DNA of 41,561 nucleotides from Betaproteobacteria bacterium (GCA_016210745.1 JACQTO010000162.1:1-41561), one strand, 5' to 3'; positions 7,420 to 16,924 are shown, counted from the first letter of the stretch. The notes: generated by a model not told the origin, from the sequence alone. Program-made: numbers and translations.

Positions 7420-8421
7420 TCACGCGTACTGGAGCGGTGGTTCGTCCATCAGCGCGATCTGTTCGCGCAGCTCGAGCACGCGGTCCTGCCAATAACGCTG
7501 GGTGTTGAACCAGGGAAACGCGGCCGGGAACGCCGGATCATCCCAGCGCCGGGCGATCCATGCCGAGTAGTGGATCAGACGCAGCGTGCGCAGCGCCTCG
7601 ATCAGATGAAGTTCCCGGGGCTCGAACCGGTGGAAATCCTCGTAGCCGGCGAGCAAGTCGGCGAGCTGGCGCGTCATCGATGAGCGCTCTCCCGAGAGCA
7701 GCATCCACAAGTCCTGCACCGCCGGACCCATGCGCGCATCGTCGAAGTCGACGAAATGCGGGCCGCGCATCTCGCCGGCCTCGGTCCACAGCACGTTGCC
7801 CGGGTGGCAGTCGCCGTGCAGCCGCAGACTGCGCACTTCGCCCGCGCGCTCGAAACAGCGCCGCACGCCTGCCAGAGCCTGCTCGGCCACGCTGCGCCAG
7901 GCTTCGAGGAGATCCGCGGGAATGAAGTGATGCGACAGCAGCCACTCGCGCGGCTCTTCGCCAAAGCTCGCTATGTCGAGAGCCGGCCGTTCCGCGAAGG
8001 CTCGCGTCTCGCCTATGGCGTGAATGCGTCCGATGAAGCGGCCCATCCATTCGAGCGTGTCGCGGTCCTCGGTTTCCAACGTGCGGCCGCCGCGCCGCGG
8101 ATAAACCGTGAAACGGAAGCCGCCATGCTCGTGCAGCGTTCTCGCGTTTGCAGCGAGCGGCGCGACGACCGGCAGTTCGCGCTCGGCCAGTTCCAGCACG
8201 AATGCGTGCTCTTCGAGAATCTGCGCATCCGACCAGCGCGCGGGACGGTAGAACTTCGCCACGACCGGCTCGCCTTCCTCCAGCCAGATCTGATAGACCC
8301 GGTTTTCGTAGCTGTTGAGCGCGAGCAGACGACCGTCCCCGCGCAGCCCCACGCTTTCGAGTGCGTCCAGGACTAGATCAGGCGTAAGTCCCGCGTAGGG
8401 CGGTGTGGTCGTTGACTCCAT
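7420..8421 (-). CDS. srkA: SrkA/YihE-type stress response Ser/Thr kinase
   Basis: A 333-residue cytoplasmic kinase of the choline/aminoglycoside kinase-like fold. The catalytic loop LHGDCHPGNVLW (H202, D204, N209) and the metal-binding VDFDDARMGPAVQDLWML (D225 region) match SrkA. The N-terminus has NSYENRVYQI, the glycine-rich-loop substitute, and VVAKFYRP, the lysine region. Length fits the family (about 328). In E. coli SrkA protects against stress-induced death and neighbours dsbA; here it lies downstream of msrB on the same strand, separated by a hairpin repeat. The shared oxidative-stress theme is suggestive only. Confidence 0.88.
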   Translation of the reverse strand: MESTTTPPYAGLTPDLVLDALESVGLRGDGRLLALNSYENRVYQIWLEEGEPVVAKFYRPARWSDAQILEEHAFVLELAERELPVVAPLAANARTLHEHGGFRFTVYPRRGGRTLETEDRDTLEWMGRFIGRIHAIGETRAFAERPALDIASFGEEPREWLLSHHFIPADLLEAWRSVAEQALAGVRRCFERAGEVRSLRLHGDCHPGNVLWTEAGEMRGPHFVDFDDARMGPAVQDLWMLLSGERSSMTRQLADLLAGYEDFHRFEPRELHLIEALRTLRLIHYSAWIARRWDDPAFPAAFPWFNTQRYWQDRVLELREQIALMDEPPLQYA

Positions 8422-8455
8422 GGCGCCATTGTACGGGGCGCCGCGGAGAACTGAA

Positions 8456-8559
8456 GGTTTTGCTGTTTATCGATCTCGTGTTTTCGTGCAGTTGCGAAGT
8501 TTGCAACTGCACGAAAGCACGAGACCTATACGACGCCGATCGCTTCGCCGAAATCCCGG
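8456..8559. repeat. Covarying hairpin repeat, C-type copy 2
   Basis: The stem is at 8475-8523: arms CTCGTGTTTTCGTGCAGTTGC and a complement with one mismatch, loop GAAGTTT. The left flank GGTTTTGCTGTTTATCGAT and right flank GAGACCTATACGACGCCGAT are family-like but the most diverged. It separates msrB from srkA on the same strand. Confidence 0.8.
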
Positions 8560-8578
8560 ATTCCAGAATTCTGCCTCA

Positions 8579-9148
8579 TCACGCCTTGCCGGTCTTCGGA
8601 ATGAACCTCAGCGCGACACCGTTGTTGCAGTAGCGCAGTCCTGTCGGAGCCGGGCCGTCGTCGAACAGATGGCCGTGATGGCCGCCGCAGCGCACGCAGT
8701 GATATTCGGTGCGCGGCAGGATAATCTTGAAGTCGCGTTTAGTGCCCAGTACCCCGGGAATCGCGGTGAAAAAACTCGGCCAGCCGGTGCCGCTGTCAAA
8801 TTTCATCGCCGAGGTGAAAAGCGGCAGGCTGCAGCCGGCACAGACGAACACACCGGGGCGCTTCTCGCGGTCGAGTGGACTGGAACCTGCCCGCTCGGTG
8901 CCTTCCTTGCGCAGCACGTCGTACTGTGCCGGCGCGAGAATCTTGCGCCATTCCTCGTCCGAGCGCTTGAGCGGCTCGGCGCTTGGTGCCACCTCCGCGC
9001 CATCGGCGAGCAGCGCCTTCCAGTTCTTTTGCAGCTCTTCCACGGATTTTTCTCCTCTTACGGCGGGAGATTGCGCCAACACCCACGCCGCCCCCGCCCC
9101 TATCAGCGGGACCCCCGTCAAACCTTTGAGCAGTGTGCGCCTATCCAT
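8579..9148 (-). CDS. msrB: Exported peptide-methionine (R)-S-oxide reductase
   Basis: A 189-residue MsrB that repairs methionine-R-sulfoxide. Zinc ligands are C103/C106 (CAGC) and C151/C154 (CVRC). The substrate block is FDSGTGWPSF, and the catalytic cysteine is C174 in RYCNNG, where many relatives have RYCIN. The N-terminus MDRRTLLKGLTGVPLIGAGAA is a Tat-like signal with paired arginines, so the enzyme likely acts in the periplasm. The start at 9148 is preferred over a longer frame because GGGGGAGACACCG precedes it and the Tat motif follows at once. No msrA was seen nearby. Confidence 0.88.
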   Translation of the reverse strand: MDRRTLLKGLTGVPLIGAGAAWVLAQSPAVRGEKSVEELQKNWKALLADGAEVAPSAEPLKRSDEEWRKILAPAQYDVLRKEGTERAGSSPLDREKRPGVFVCAGCSLPLFTSAMKFDSGTGWPSFFTAIPGVLGTKRDFKIILPRTEYHCVRCGGHHGHLFDDGPAPTGLRYCNNGVALRFIPKTGKA

Positions 9149-9238
9149 CGGTGTCTCCCCCGTCTGTCCATAGGAGACCGGCACCGGGCGGAAAGTTCCG
9201 CTTGCGCCCCGCCCCGGGCCGGGGCCGAGCCCTCCGGG

Positions 9239-10552
9239 TTACTGCGCGTCCAAGCCGAATCGGGCGACAAAAGCACGGGCGTCGAGTGCCGGGCCCTTGT
9301 AGTCGCCCTGCATGTAATCGCAGCCCAGCTCCTTGAGCCGCGTCGCTGTCGCCTCATCGGGAACGCCGAGCGCAACCACGGCCAACTTCAGGTGGCGGGC
9401 AAGCTCGATGATCGATTGCATGATGCGCTCGGAATGGGCCGCGCTCCCCGGCGCATGCGCCGGTGAAACATCGATCTTGATTTCCTGAAACGGCAACGAC
9501 GCGAGCCAGAACAAGGACGAAAGCGCGAGATTCGCATCGTCGATCGAAAGCTTCAAGCCGATCTTCTTCAACCGCCCGAGCGTTTCCCGCGCCACGGGAT
9601 CGGTTCCCAGCACCGAGGTCTGGCCGACCTCGACGACGAGCCTGCCCGGGCGCAGGCCCCAGGTGCCCAAGGCGCGCTCGACGACGTCCGGAATCTCGGT
9701 GTGTCTCAGCGAGCACCCGGGAAGGTTGACCGCAATGCGCAGATCCAGCCCCGCGCTGTACCGGAACTCCGAGCAGTTTCGCAGGGCTCGATTCAGCAGG
9801 GAGGAAACCAGCTCGGCGACCTTGCCCGCGGCTTCGGCTGCGGCAAATGCGTCGACGGGCGGAATCACGTCGAGCGCAGGATCGCGCCAGCGCAGCAGAC
9901 TCTCGGCTCCCATGATCTGGCCGAGGCGCAGATCGTACTGCGGCTGGAACACCAGTTCGAGCGCGTCCTCCGAAACCGCTGTGCGCAGCCGGTTTTCGTT
10001 GAGAAGCCGCAATGCTTCCGAATTCTGTCGGTCTTCGGCGTACTCGGCGATGCGCTGCGCCATACCGCCCGCAACCATGCAGGCGCTCTTGGCTCGCTGC
10101 AGCAGGGATTCCGCGCTGTCGCCGTGCTGCGGGAACATCGCGATCCCGATGGCCGGACAGGCAAAGATTTCGTCCTCGCCGATCCAAAACGGGCTGCCGA
10201 GCGCGCGCAGAGATTTTTCCGCAGCGAGCACCGCCACCGCCGAATCCTCCACTGTCGAGAGAACGCAAGCAAAGTCATCTCGCCCGATGCAGCCAAAGAG
10301 GTCGTCGGCGCGCAGTACATCGGTGCGCAGCGCCGCGGCGATACGCTCGCGCACCGCGTCGCCGACCTGATATCCCCACACGCCGTCGATGCGCCCGATC
10401 ACCGCGCATTCGATGAGCAGCAGGGCCAATTTGCGGCCATCGGTGCGCCGCTTCTCGACCAGAGGTCGCAGTGCCTCCAGAAGCGGCGTGACGTCGGCCT
10501 CCGGCGAATCGGGCGACGCCGGCGCGGGCTCGGCGCGTTGCGCCGAGCTCAA
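9239..10552 (-). CDS. Degenerate GGDEF-EAL protein
   Basis: A 437-residue soluble protein. The GGDEF-like domain (about 40-170) has GRDDF at 90-94 in place of GGDEF. The EAL-like domain (about 180-430) has ESL at 217-219 for EAL, VEVGQT where E-x-T-E is expected, SIDDANLALSSL for DDFGTGYSSL, and VALGVPD for VAEGVET. VNLPG and IKID are kept. Loss of metal-binding and loop-6 residues predicts no cyclase or phosphodiesterase activity; it may bind c-di-GMP or a partner. The start is TTG, overlapping the TGA of the upstream HD-GYP gene, which implies coupled translation. Confidence 0.82.
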   Translation of the reverse strand: MSSAQRAEPAPASPDSPEADVTPLLEALRPLVEKRRTDGRKLALLLIECAVIGRIDGVWGYQVGDAVRERIAAALRTDVLRADDLFGCIGRDDFACVLSTVEDSAVAVLAAEKSLRALGSPFWIGEDEIFACPAIGIAMFPQHGDSAESLLQRAKSACMVAGGMAQRIAEYAEDRQNSEALRLLNENRLRTAVSEDALELVFQPQYDLRLGQIMGAESLLRWRDPALDVIPPVDAFAAAEAAGKVAELVSSLLNRALRNCSEFRYSAGLDLRIAVNLPGCSLRHTEIPDVVERALGTWGLRPGRLVVEVGQTSVLGTDPVARETLGRLKKIGLKLSIDDANLALSSLFWLASLPFQEIKIDVSPAHAPGSAAHSERIMQSIIELARHLKLAVVALGVPDEATATRLKELGCDYMQGDYKGPALDARAFVARFGLDAQ

Positions 10553-11736
10553 AGAAAGAGTTCCTTAGGATCGATCCTCACCGAGTCGAATTCGAGGGTG
10601 CGGTGAATCCGGTAAGGCTCGTCGACGGTAGCCATGGGATCCTTCATCAGGTCGAGCATCTTGTAAGGAATCATCGGATTGCCCTTCGCGTCCTTGACGA
10701 CCATGACGCGAGGTTGCAGACGGCGCACCAGATTTTGCGCGATGACGATGGCGATCTCGCCGCTGTTGAGCTCGACCACGCTCCCGACGGGATAAACGCC
10801 GATGCATTGTATGAACTGTTCGACCAAGGCGGGATGAAACTGCGTGCCGCGTCCTCTATAGATAACGCTGAGGGCGTTCGCAGGCGACATGTTTTCGCCG
10901 TTCGGAGGCGGGGCGGTGAGCGTGTCGTAAGTATCGACGATTCCCGCGATCAATCCGAGAAGCGCGATCGCGTCGCCGCGCAAGCCGCGAGGATAGCCGC
11001 TGCCGTCAATGCGCTCGTGGTGCAGCGACGCGAGCCCAGCAAGCTCTGCCGGCATTCCGGGCGTATTGCCCAGGATCTCGACCGAGTGGTTGACATGGGT
11101 GCGGTAGAGGTCGATTTCGGCAGCGTTGATGGGGCCGTGCGTGGCGAGTTCGGTGGGCAGCTTCAGCTTGCCTACGTCCTGGAGCAGACCGAGCATGCCC
11201 AGGAGTTCCAGGCGCTCCTGCGGCAACTGGAGAAAGCGTCCGAAAATGGCCATCAGAACCGAAACCTCGACTGCTCGGCTGAGGGTTGTGCCGCTTTTCT
11301 CCTGTATCTTGACCAGCAGCGCCATGGCGTCCGGATTGCGAACGACGCTGTCGGCGATCTGCGATGCCGCTTCTCGCGCCCGGCCACTGTCGATGGCGTT
11401 CCCCATCTCCAGGGCGCGTGAGAGCTCCCTTACGACCATGGTGGAGTTCGTGTAAGCCGTATTTGCTTGCGGCAACTCGGCCTCGACGCTCGCGAGCTCC
11501 TTGTACACGGTGCTGCCGCGGATTTTCGCGATGTCCTCCGCGCTGGGTTTTCCCTGCTCTTCTTTTTCGGGGTCGACGAAGACGTGCTTGCAGAATTTCT
11601 TCAGGATCTCGATCTGCTTTTCCGTCTTCAGCACGAAGCCTTGGAACACGAACGGCGTCTCCGTCCATGGCCGGTCCAGCCTGGAGACATACAGTCCAAG
11701 GCGCAGTTCCTCGACCGGGATTTCTCTGAGTTCCAT
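10549..11736 (-). CDS. DUF3391/HD-GYP-type protein with altered metal site
   Basis: A 395-residue protein. Residues 1-130 resemble DUF3391 (MELREIPVEELRLGLYVSRL). The HD-GYP domain covers about 150-310, with HHERIDGSGYP at 239-249 and GIVDTYDTL intact. The HD pair reads QD (Q186-D187, in LLQDVGK), and the leading histidine of the domain is replaced in SRAVEVSVL. Active HD-GYP phosphodiesterases need these histidines for metal, so activity is doubtful. The start at 11736 is preferred to one 87 bases upstream, because the extra residues look non-coding and the family begins MELR. The last bases overlap the GGDEF-EAL start. Confidence 0.82.
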   Translation of the reverse strand: MELREIPVEELRLGLYVSRLDRPWTETPFVFQGFVLKTEKQIEILKKFCKHVFVDPEKEEQGKPSAEDIAKIRGSTVYKELASVEAELPQANTAYTNSTMVVRELSRALEMGNAIDSGRAREAASQIADSVVRNPDAMALLVKIQEKSGTTLSRAVEVSVLMAIFGRFLQLPQERLELLGMLGLLQDVGKLKLPTELATHGPINAAEIDLYRTHVNHSVEILGNTPGMPAELAGLASLHHERIDGSGYPRGLRGDAIALLGLIAGIVDTYDTLTAPPPNGENMSPANALSVIYRGRGTQFHPALVEQFIQCIGVYPVGSVVELNSGEIAIVIAQNLVRRLQPRVMVVKDAKGNPMIPYKMLDLMKDPMATVDEPYRIHRTLEFDSVRIDPKELFL

Positions 11737-11975
11737 GCTTGTTGCCTGAGCGTTGAACCGGATACGCGGGTTTTCGGTCCCATTCCAAGGATGGCAAGCG
11801 AGATTCGCCGCAGTCCTCTTCATGACCCCAATTTAACTATTCTACCGCCGCACACAGGACGCGCGATATTCGCCGCGGCTGCCCCGCACCGAGTAGATCA
11901 TTCGCCGCGCCAAGAGCAACGCTGATCAGACGGATCGGAAGCCGAAATGGCAGTGGTGGCGAAGATGAGCTGGCA

Positions 11976-13868
11976 CTATGCCTGTGCCTCGCCCGGCTTT
12001 ACTCTAGCCGCCAGCCAACGGCGAACCGGCCGAACGAGTCCGACCACTCCCAACAGCAAGCCCAGAGGGGTGCTGCCCGGAATAGGCAGCAGCAAGGTAA
12101 CTGCAGCCGCGAAGAGCACAGCCCGCTCGGCGTACTCGGCCTTGTCTTTCGCCGGTCCGACCAGTGCGATGCTGAGGAGCGAGACTCCCAGCAATCCGTT
12201 GAAGATGGCAAAAAGAATGCCTTCGATCGGCCCCATCATGAGCATCCCGTGGTCGAATACGAAAATGAAGGGAAGGAAATAGGCCGAAAGGGAGAATATG
12301 CAAGCCTGGACCCCGGTGCGCCAGAAGTCGGTTTCGGCAATCGTCGCTCCGGCATATGCGGCCAGGGCTACCGGCGGCGTGACCATGGACATCAACCCGC
12401 CGTAGAAAATGAACAGGTGCGCCGCAATGGGCAGAATGCCCAGCTTCTCGAGCGCCGGGCCCAGAACCAGCGCCAGGAGAATGTAGATGACCGTCGTAGG
12501 CATGCCGGCACCCATGCCCACGGCCGCGATCATGGTGAGGATCAGGATCAGGACCACGTTGGCGCCGCCGAAATCCAGGATCAGGGTCGCGAACCGGCCC
12601 GCCAGTCCGGTGAGAAGCAGCACCGCCACGATAATGCCCACGCCGGCGGCAGCCGACCCCATGCCTGCGAACCCGGCCGGCGCGGTGGAGACCATGTTGA
12701 CGAATGAGCGGATCCTCAATGGTTTCCGCTGGAACAGCACGATCACGACGTAGCACGCCACCGTGGCGGCGATGGCGTATAGCACGGCGAAAGCGGCCGA
12801 ATAGCGCAGCAGCAGCAGCGCGACCAGCATGGAAAACGAAATCAGAAACGTGAAGCCTGAACCGCCGCTGAACACTTTGCGCCAAGACGGGATATCCTCG
12901 GCCGGAACCGGGCTCATCTTAGTTCGCACGGCATAGGTGTACACACCCACCAGCACGGCGATGAAGTAGAGCACGGCCGGGATCAGCGCCGCCTTGCACA
13001 CCTCCAGGTAAGAAATCCCCAAGAACTGCGCTATGAGGAAGGCAGTCGCCCCCATCACCGGCGGCATGAACTGGCCGCCTGACGAGGCTGCAGCCTCTAT
13101 GCCTCCGGCCACATGCGGCTGGAAGCCCACGCGCTTCATCAGGGGAATGGTCACGGTGCCGGTGACCATCACGTTGGCAACGGCGCTGCCGCTGATGCTG
13201 CCCACCAGGCCGCTGGAGACAACGGCCACCATGGCCGGGCCGCCGCGGTAGCGGCCCACCAGAGCAAGGGCCAGGTTCATGATGAATTCCAGGGCACCGG
13301 TCCACTCAAGGAACTTGCCGAACAAATAAAACAGGAAGACGTACTTGAGCATGACGTACGCGATGATGCCGAACATGCCGCTGGTGGACAGGTACAGGTT
13401 CCCCATGATGCGCTCGGCGCCGAAGCCGGTGTGACCGCCCAGCCAGCCGGGAAGATGCTGGCCAAAATAGATATAGACGATGAAGACAGCCACCAGCAGC
13501 GTAAGCGCCCAGCCCATGGAACGCCGGGTGGCCTCGAGTATCACTACGATCGCCACGATACCCAGCACCAGCGCTTCGGTCGGCATGAAGAGACTCAGAT
13601 CCTCCATGAGGTCTGCGTTCCAGATGATGTATCCGTACGAGACTGCGGTAGCCAAGACCAGCACCAGATCCAGAGACCATAGAAGGGGCGAACGCTCGGG
13701 TTTCATCATCGACTGCAGGTAAACGATGAGAATCAGAAGCCCTACGAACAGAGGGCGTTCGATCAAGGGATCCAGGGGATTCACCACGTTCCAGAGCGCG
13801 AACGCGGTTAGGAACAGGCCGGCGGCGCGGAAAACCATCTCCGGACCAAGAATCGAAAGTCGTGCCAT
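11976..13868 (-). CDS. TRAP transporter fused permease (TAXI-associated DctQM type)
   Basis: A 630-residue polytopic inner-membrane protein combining the small (DctQ-like) and large (DctM-like) TRAP subunits. DctM signatures visible are SISGSAVANVMVTGTVTIPLMKR, EAAASSGGQFMPPVMGATAF, MGAGMPTTVIYILLA and TPPVALAAYAGA. It uses an ion gradient to import a substrate delivered by the periplasmic TAXI protein encoded just upstream on the same strand. The start has CAGGAG 12 bases upstream. The binding-protein and permease genes are separated by about 146 bases with a long hairpin. The substrate is unknown, probably a carboxylate. Confidence 0.9.
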   Translation of the reverse strand: MARLSILGPEMVFRAAGLFLTAFALWNVVNPLDPLIERPLFVGLLILIVYLQSMMKPERSPLLWSLDLVLVLATAVSYGYIIWNADLMEDLSLFMPTEALVLGIVAIVVILEATRRSMGWALTLLVAVFIVYIYFGQHLPGWLGGHTGFGAERIMGNLYLSTSGMFGIIAYVMLKYVFLFYLFGKFLEWTGALEFIMNLALALVGRYRGGPAMVAVVSSGLVGSISGSAVANVMVTGTVTIPLMKRVGFQPHVAGGIEAAASSGGQFMPPVMGATAFLIAQFLGISYLEVCKAALIPAVLYFIAVLVGVYTYAVRTKMSPVPAEDIPSWRKVFSGGSGFTFLISFSMLVALLLLRYSAAFAVLYAIAATVACYVVIVLFQRKPLRIRSFVNMVSTAPAGFAGMGSAAAGVGIIVAVLLLTGLAGRFATLILDFGGANVVLILILTMIAAVGMGAGMPTTVIYILLALVLGPALEKLGILPIAAHLFIFYGGLMSMVTPPVALAAYAGATIAETDFWRTGVQACIFSLSAYFLPFIFVFDHGMLMMGPIEGILFAIFNGLLGVSLLSIALVGPAKDKAEYAERAVLFAAAVTLLLPIPGSTPLGLLLGVVGLVRPVRRWLAARVKPGEAQA

Positions 13869-13920
13869 CTTTGGCTAGCGCTCCTGAGTCCTAGCTACAT
13901 CCTGTGAAGAAAATACACGG

Positions 13921-13984
13921 GCCCGCGATATCCCCGTGCTCCCCGCCGGAGAAGCCATCGTCGGGAGCATCGGGGTATGCGGGC
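13921..13984 (-). terminator. Hairpin between TAXI and TRAP permease genes
   Basis: Three stacked stems: GCCCGC (13921) with GCGGGC (13979), CCCCG (13932) with CGGGG (13971), and TGCTCCC (13937) with GGGAGCA (13963), around a 19-base loop. Past the hairpin on the minus strand comes CCGTGTATTTTC, only a weak U-tract. It could partly terminate transcription or protect the 3' end of the binding-protein mRNA. Confidence 0.6.
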
Positions 13985-14014
13985 GTTATTTTTCAAATTC
14001 GGGCGCGGGCGCGC

Positions 14015-15031
14015 TTACTTGCCCTGCCAAAGACCTGCTTCCTTCCAGTATCTAACGGCGCCGGGGTGCCACTCGACATTCCGCAGCGGCATGGTGGCGA
14101 TCTTCTGGTCATCCACCAGCCAGCGATACAGGTTCATGCTCTTATTCAGATCCTTGATGTGCTGATGGAACGACTTGGTCAGGGCATACACCAGGTCATC
14201 GGGCAGATCTTTCTTCGCGATCATGTAGGGGCCCATCCATCCCACGGTCTGGTAATCGCCGCCCTTGTAACCCTTGGGCATGGAGTTCGCCTTGATCTTG
14301 CCCTTGAAATAGTACCAATAGTCCTTTACCGCCTTGTCCAGCGCTGCCGGACTCATCGTCAGCGCCTTCACGCCTCTTTCTTCTCCCAGTTGGTACGCAG
14401 CGGGGGTGGTTTCCAGCGCGCTTGCCGCATCCAGGGTGCCGTCACCCACCTGGGTAGCCAGATCAGTCCAGTCGGCATAGACGGGCGTGTACTCCTTGCC
14501 TTTGTTCAAGCCATGGGCCGAAAGAATGCGGCCCATATAGAAATCCCATACGACGGCGCCCGGCCCCATGCCTACCCGCTTGCCCTTCAAATCGGTCACG
14601 CTGTTCAAGGGGCTGTCGGCTCGGGTGAAGAAGATCGCATACGAGGGATAGAAGGCGAACATCAATCGGCCGTTGCGATACTGTTTCTTGAAACTGCCCT
14701 CGCCGTTCCAGGCCTCTGCCTGGGAAGCGCCGGTGACCATGCCCAGGGCCACTTCGCCACGCTCGAGCAAAGCAACGTTCTCGTTACTGCCCCGGGAGGT
14801 GGAAACCACGACCGGCAGGCCCACGTCTTTTTCCCAGAACGGAGCCAGCGGTGTTGCCAGCGCGTGAAATCCGCCCCCCTGGGCGGCTGAGGCGATTTGC
14901 AGCGTTTGAATTCCCCAGGCCTTCTTGGCAGCCGGACCCTTTGCGGTCTGAGCCTGAACACCCGAGAAGAATATCAACGAGCCCAAAAGCGCCAGCGGCA
15001 ATAGCCAATTCCGGTTTCGTACAGCCTTCAT
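14015..15031 (-). CDS. TAXI family TRAP substrate-binding protein
   Basis: A 338-residue periplasmic binding protein. The signal peptide (MKAVRNRNWLLPLALLGSL...) is probably cut after VQA. Family features are IASAAQGGGFHALATPLAPFW, STSRGSNENVALLERGEVALGMV and LKGKRVGMGPGA. It captures a substrate and hands it to the fused permease downstream. The start at 15031 has TGGAGGTAACCCTT before ATG; a longer frame upstream lacks both ribosome site and signal peptide. As the first gene it is likely the most abundant product of the transcript. Confidence 0.9.
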   Translation of the reverse strand: MKAVRNRNWLLPLALLGSLIFFSGVQAQTAKGPAAKKAWGIQTLQIASAAQGGGFHALATPLAPFWEKDVGLPVVVSTSRGSNENVALLERGEVALGMVTGASQAEAWNGEGSFKKQYRNGRLMFAFYPSYAIFFTRADSPLNSVTDLKGKRVGMGPGAVVWDFYMGRILSAHGLNKGKEYTPVYADWTDLATQVGDGTLDAASALETTPAAYQLGEERGVKALTMSPAALDKAVKDYWYYFKGKIKANSMPKGYKGGDYQTVGWMGPYMIAKKDLPDDLVYALTKSFHQHIKDLNKSMNLYRWLVDDQKIATMPLRNVEWHPGAVRYWKEAGLWQGK

Positions 15032-15262
15032 AAGGGTTACCTCCATTAGTAGCGGTCGTGTTGCCCGCCAGAAACTATATGGAAGACCAGCCGGTGTCAA
15101 TAAAACCCGGACGTACGGACAGCGAACTCGACAGCCGCAACACGAAGTCCGGACTGAGCGCTGCGTTGCGCATTTACGAGCCGATCTCGCCGACCTTCGC
15201 AGTTTGACTGGCGGCATCGGCCAATCGGCGCGTGCACTACGTCGCGACGATTCATGCGGCGC

Positions 15263-16924
15263 TCAGACGCTCCAGCGACCCTTGTCCTCTGTCACCCGCC
15301 CCTCGGCTTTCAACTTGATCAGATGGGCAAGCAGCGAGCGGCTCGCCACCGAATGCACGCGTGCAGGAACGTCGTTGTAGACGCTCGGCAGCAATTCCTC
15401 GAGGCTCGCCGCGCCCAGATCGCGGAGCGATTTGAGCACCTTGTTCTCCCGATCCCGGCGATGAATGAGCAAGCGCTCGACCACTTCCTGCGCGTTTGTC
15501 ATCAGAAAACCGTGGCCCGGCGCCAGGCACTCTATATCTTCACGCTGGAGCATGCGCAGCGACGCGAGATAAACCGCCATGTCGCCGTCGGGCGGGTTGA
15601 TCACTACGGTCGAGCCCTGCATGATGTGGTCGCCGGTGAAAAGCAGTTTCTCTTCCTCGAGCATATAGCACAGGTGGTTGGAGGCGTGCCCGGGCGTATG
15701 GATCACCCGCAGCCTGCACCCCGCGATATCGAGCAGGTCCCCGTTGGCCAATACGCGGTCCGGCCTGAAGCCTTGGTCCTGGCGTCCTTCCGGGGGCGGC
15801 GGCATGCCGAGCAGTTCGGCGCCGGTTCTCTCTTTCAGCAGTTGCGCAGCCGGCGAATGATCCATATGCGTGTGCGTTACCAGGATCCAGCGAATTCGGC
15901 CCGGGGCTTGCGTGATCAGTGCCTGCACGTGCGCTTCGATTGCAGGTCCCGGATCGATCACCGCGATCTCATCCTTTGTCCCGACGAGATAAGAATTGGT
16001 CCCCGGACCGGTCATGAACCCCGGATTGGGGGCGGTGACTCGCTTGACCTTGGCCGAAAGGTGCGTCGCTATCCCCGGCAGGATTTCATAGGACGGAATG
16101 CGCTTGCCTTCGGGATCGATCCAGCCGACCTCGGCAAAAGCATAATCGCCGGGCACAAGGAACCGCAGACCGTCGCGGCCGGTTGCCGTGCGCGGCGCCA
16201 TCGGCGCGATGTGGCGGGGCGTGCGCAGGTACTCCATGAGCGTGTCTGTATGGGTGAAGCGTGCCAGCGCTTCCAGGGTCTTGATGGTCGGAAACACCAG
16301 TTTGAGGTCTCCCCTGCGGTGGCGCTCCAACGCCACAGAAGGGCGAATCCAGATCTGGTCCACGGTCTCGCCGCTGTCGTGCGAGGGTGTCTGCGACGCC
16401 GGCGCGAGGGCGATCAAGAAACGAGTATCGAAGCGACGCGGACGGCCTTGACCGGTGATCCAATGGCTGAAATAGAAGACGCGGTCAACGGCAAGCCGCA
16501 ATCGGTTGGAACGGCAGAGTTCCGTGAAGCTCAACTCCCCGGAAATCAGCTTCCGGCGCTGCGCGGCGAATCGATCGGCGACTCCGGGATGGTCCAAGCG
16601 GATCAATTCGCCGCTTTGATCGTAGGCAAGCAGCAGTCCCGACTCTTCGAAGCACTCTCTGATCGCGGCGATCCAGAAGGCCAGCCCACCGCGTTCCAGC
16701 CCGAGCGACCTGCTCGCCGCCGCATCGTCCAATCCGACACAATGAGTGAGCAAATACTCGTCCTCGTCACTCGGATCGACCGCGCCGCCGGGAAATACGT
16801 ACGCACCGCCGACAAAAGCGGCATGCGGCGCCCTTCCCAGCAGGAATACCTCGATGCCATCGGATGCATCGCGCGAGAGAATCAGGGTTGCAGCCGGCCG
16901 TGGAACAAGGGGTGGCTGATGCAT
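15263..16924 (-). CDS. Nudix hydrolase fused to metallo-beta-lactamase-fold hydrolase
   Basis: A 553-residue two-domain protein. The N-terminal Nudix-like domain has VFPGGAVDPSD, then an insert, then AAIRECFEESGLLL, giving REUxEExGU with a long insertion in the box as in NUDT19-like proteins. The C-terminal MBL domain has THTHMDHS near residue 348, HTPGHASNH, FTGDH and APGHG, the full zinc ligand set, followed by a helical tail as in LACTB2-like proteins. It is probably cytoplasmic. NUDT19-like enzymes cleave CoA derivatives and LACTB2-like ones act on thioesters or RNA. A role in CoA or acyl-CoA turnover is inference. Confidence 0.85.
   Translation of the reverse strand: MHQPPLVPRPAATLILSRDASDGIEVFLLGRAPHAAFVGGAYVFPGGAVDPSDEDEYLLTHCVGLDDAAASRSLGLERGGLAFWIAAIRECFEESGLLLAYDQSGELIRLDHPGVADRFAAQRRKLISGELSFTELCRSNRLRLAVDRVFYFSHWITGQGRPRRFDTRFLIALAPASQTPSHDSGETVDQIWIRPSVALERHRRGDLKLVFPTIKTLEALARFTHTDTLMEYLRTPRHIAPMAPRTATGRDGLRFLVPGDYAFAEVGWIDPEGKRIPSYEILPGIATHLSAKVKRVTAPNPGFMTGPGTNSYLVGTKDEIAVIDPGPAIEAHVQALITQAPGRIRWILVTHTHMDHSPAAQLLKERTGAELLGMPPPPEGRQDQGFRPDRVLANGDLLDIAGCRLRVIHTPGHASNHLCYMLEEEKLLFTGDHIMQGSTVVINPPDGDMAVYLASLRMLQREDIECLAPGHGFLMTNAQEVVERLLIHRRDRENKVLKSLRDLGAASLEELLPSVYNDVPARVHSVASRSLLAHLIKLKAEGRVTEDKGRWSV

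Noticed and set aside
11824..11975. Possible regulatory RNA between the HD-GYP gene and the TRAP permease gene
   Set aside because: No strong stem, promoter or conserved motif could be identified by eye.
15079..15207. 42-codon plus-strand ORF upstream of the first TAXI gene
   Set aside because: No ribosome site, no family resemblance, and it lies in the probable promoter region of the opposite-strand gene.
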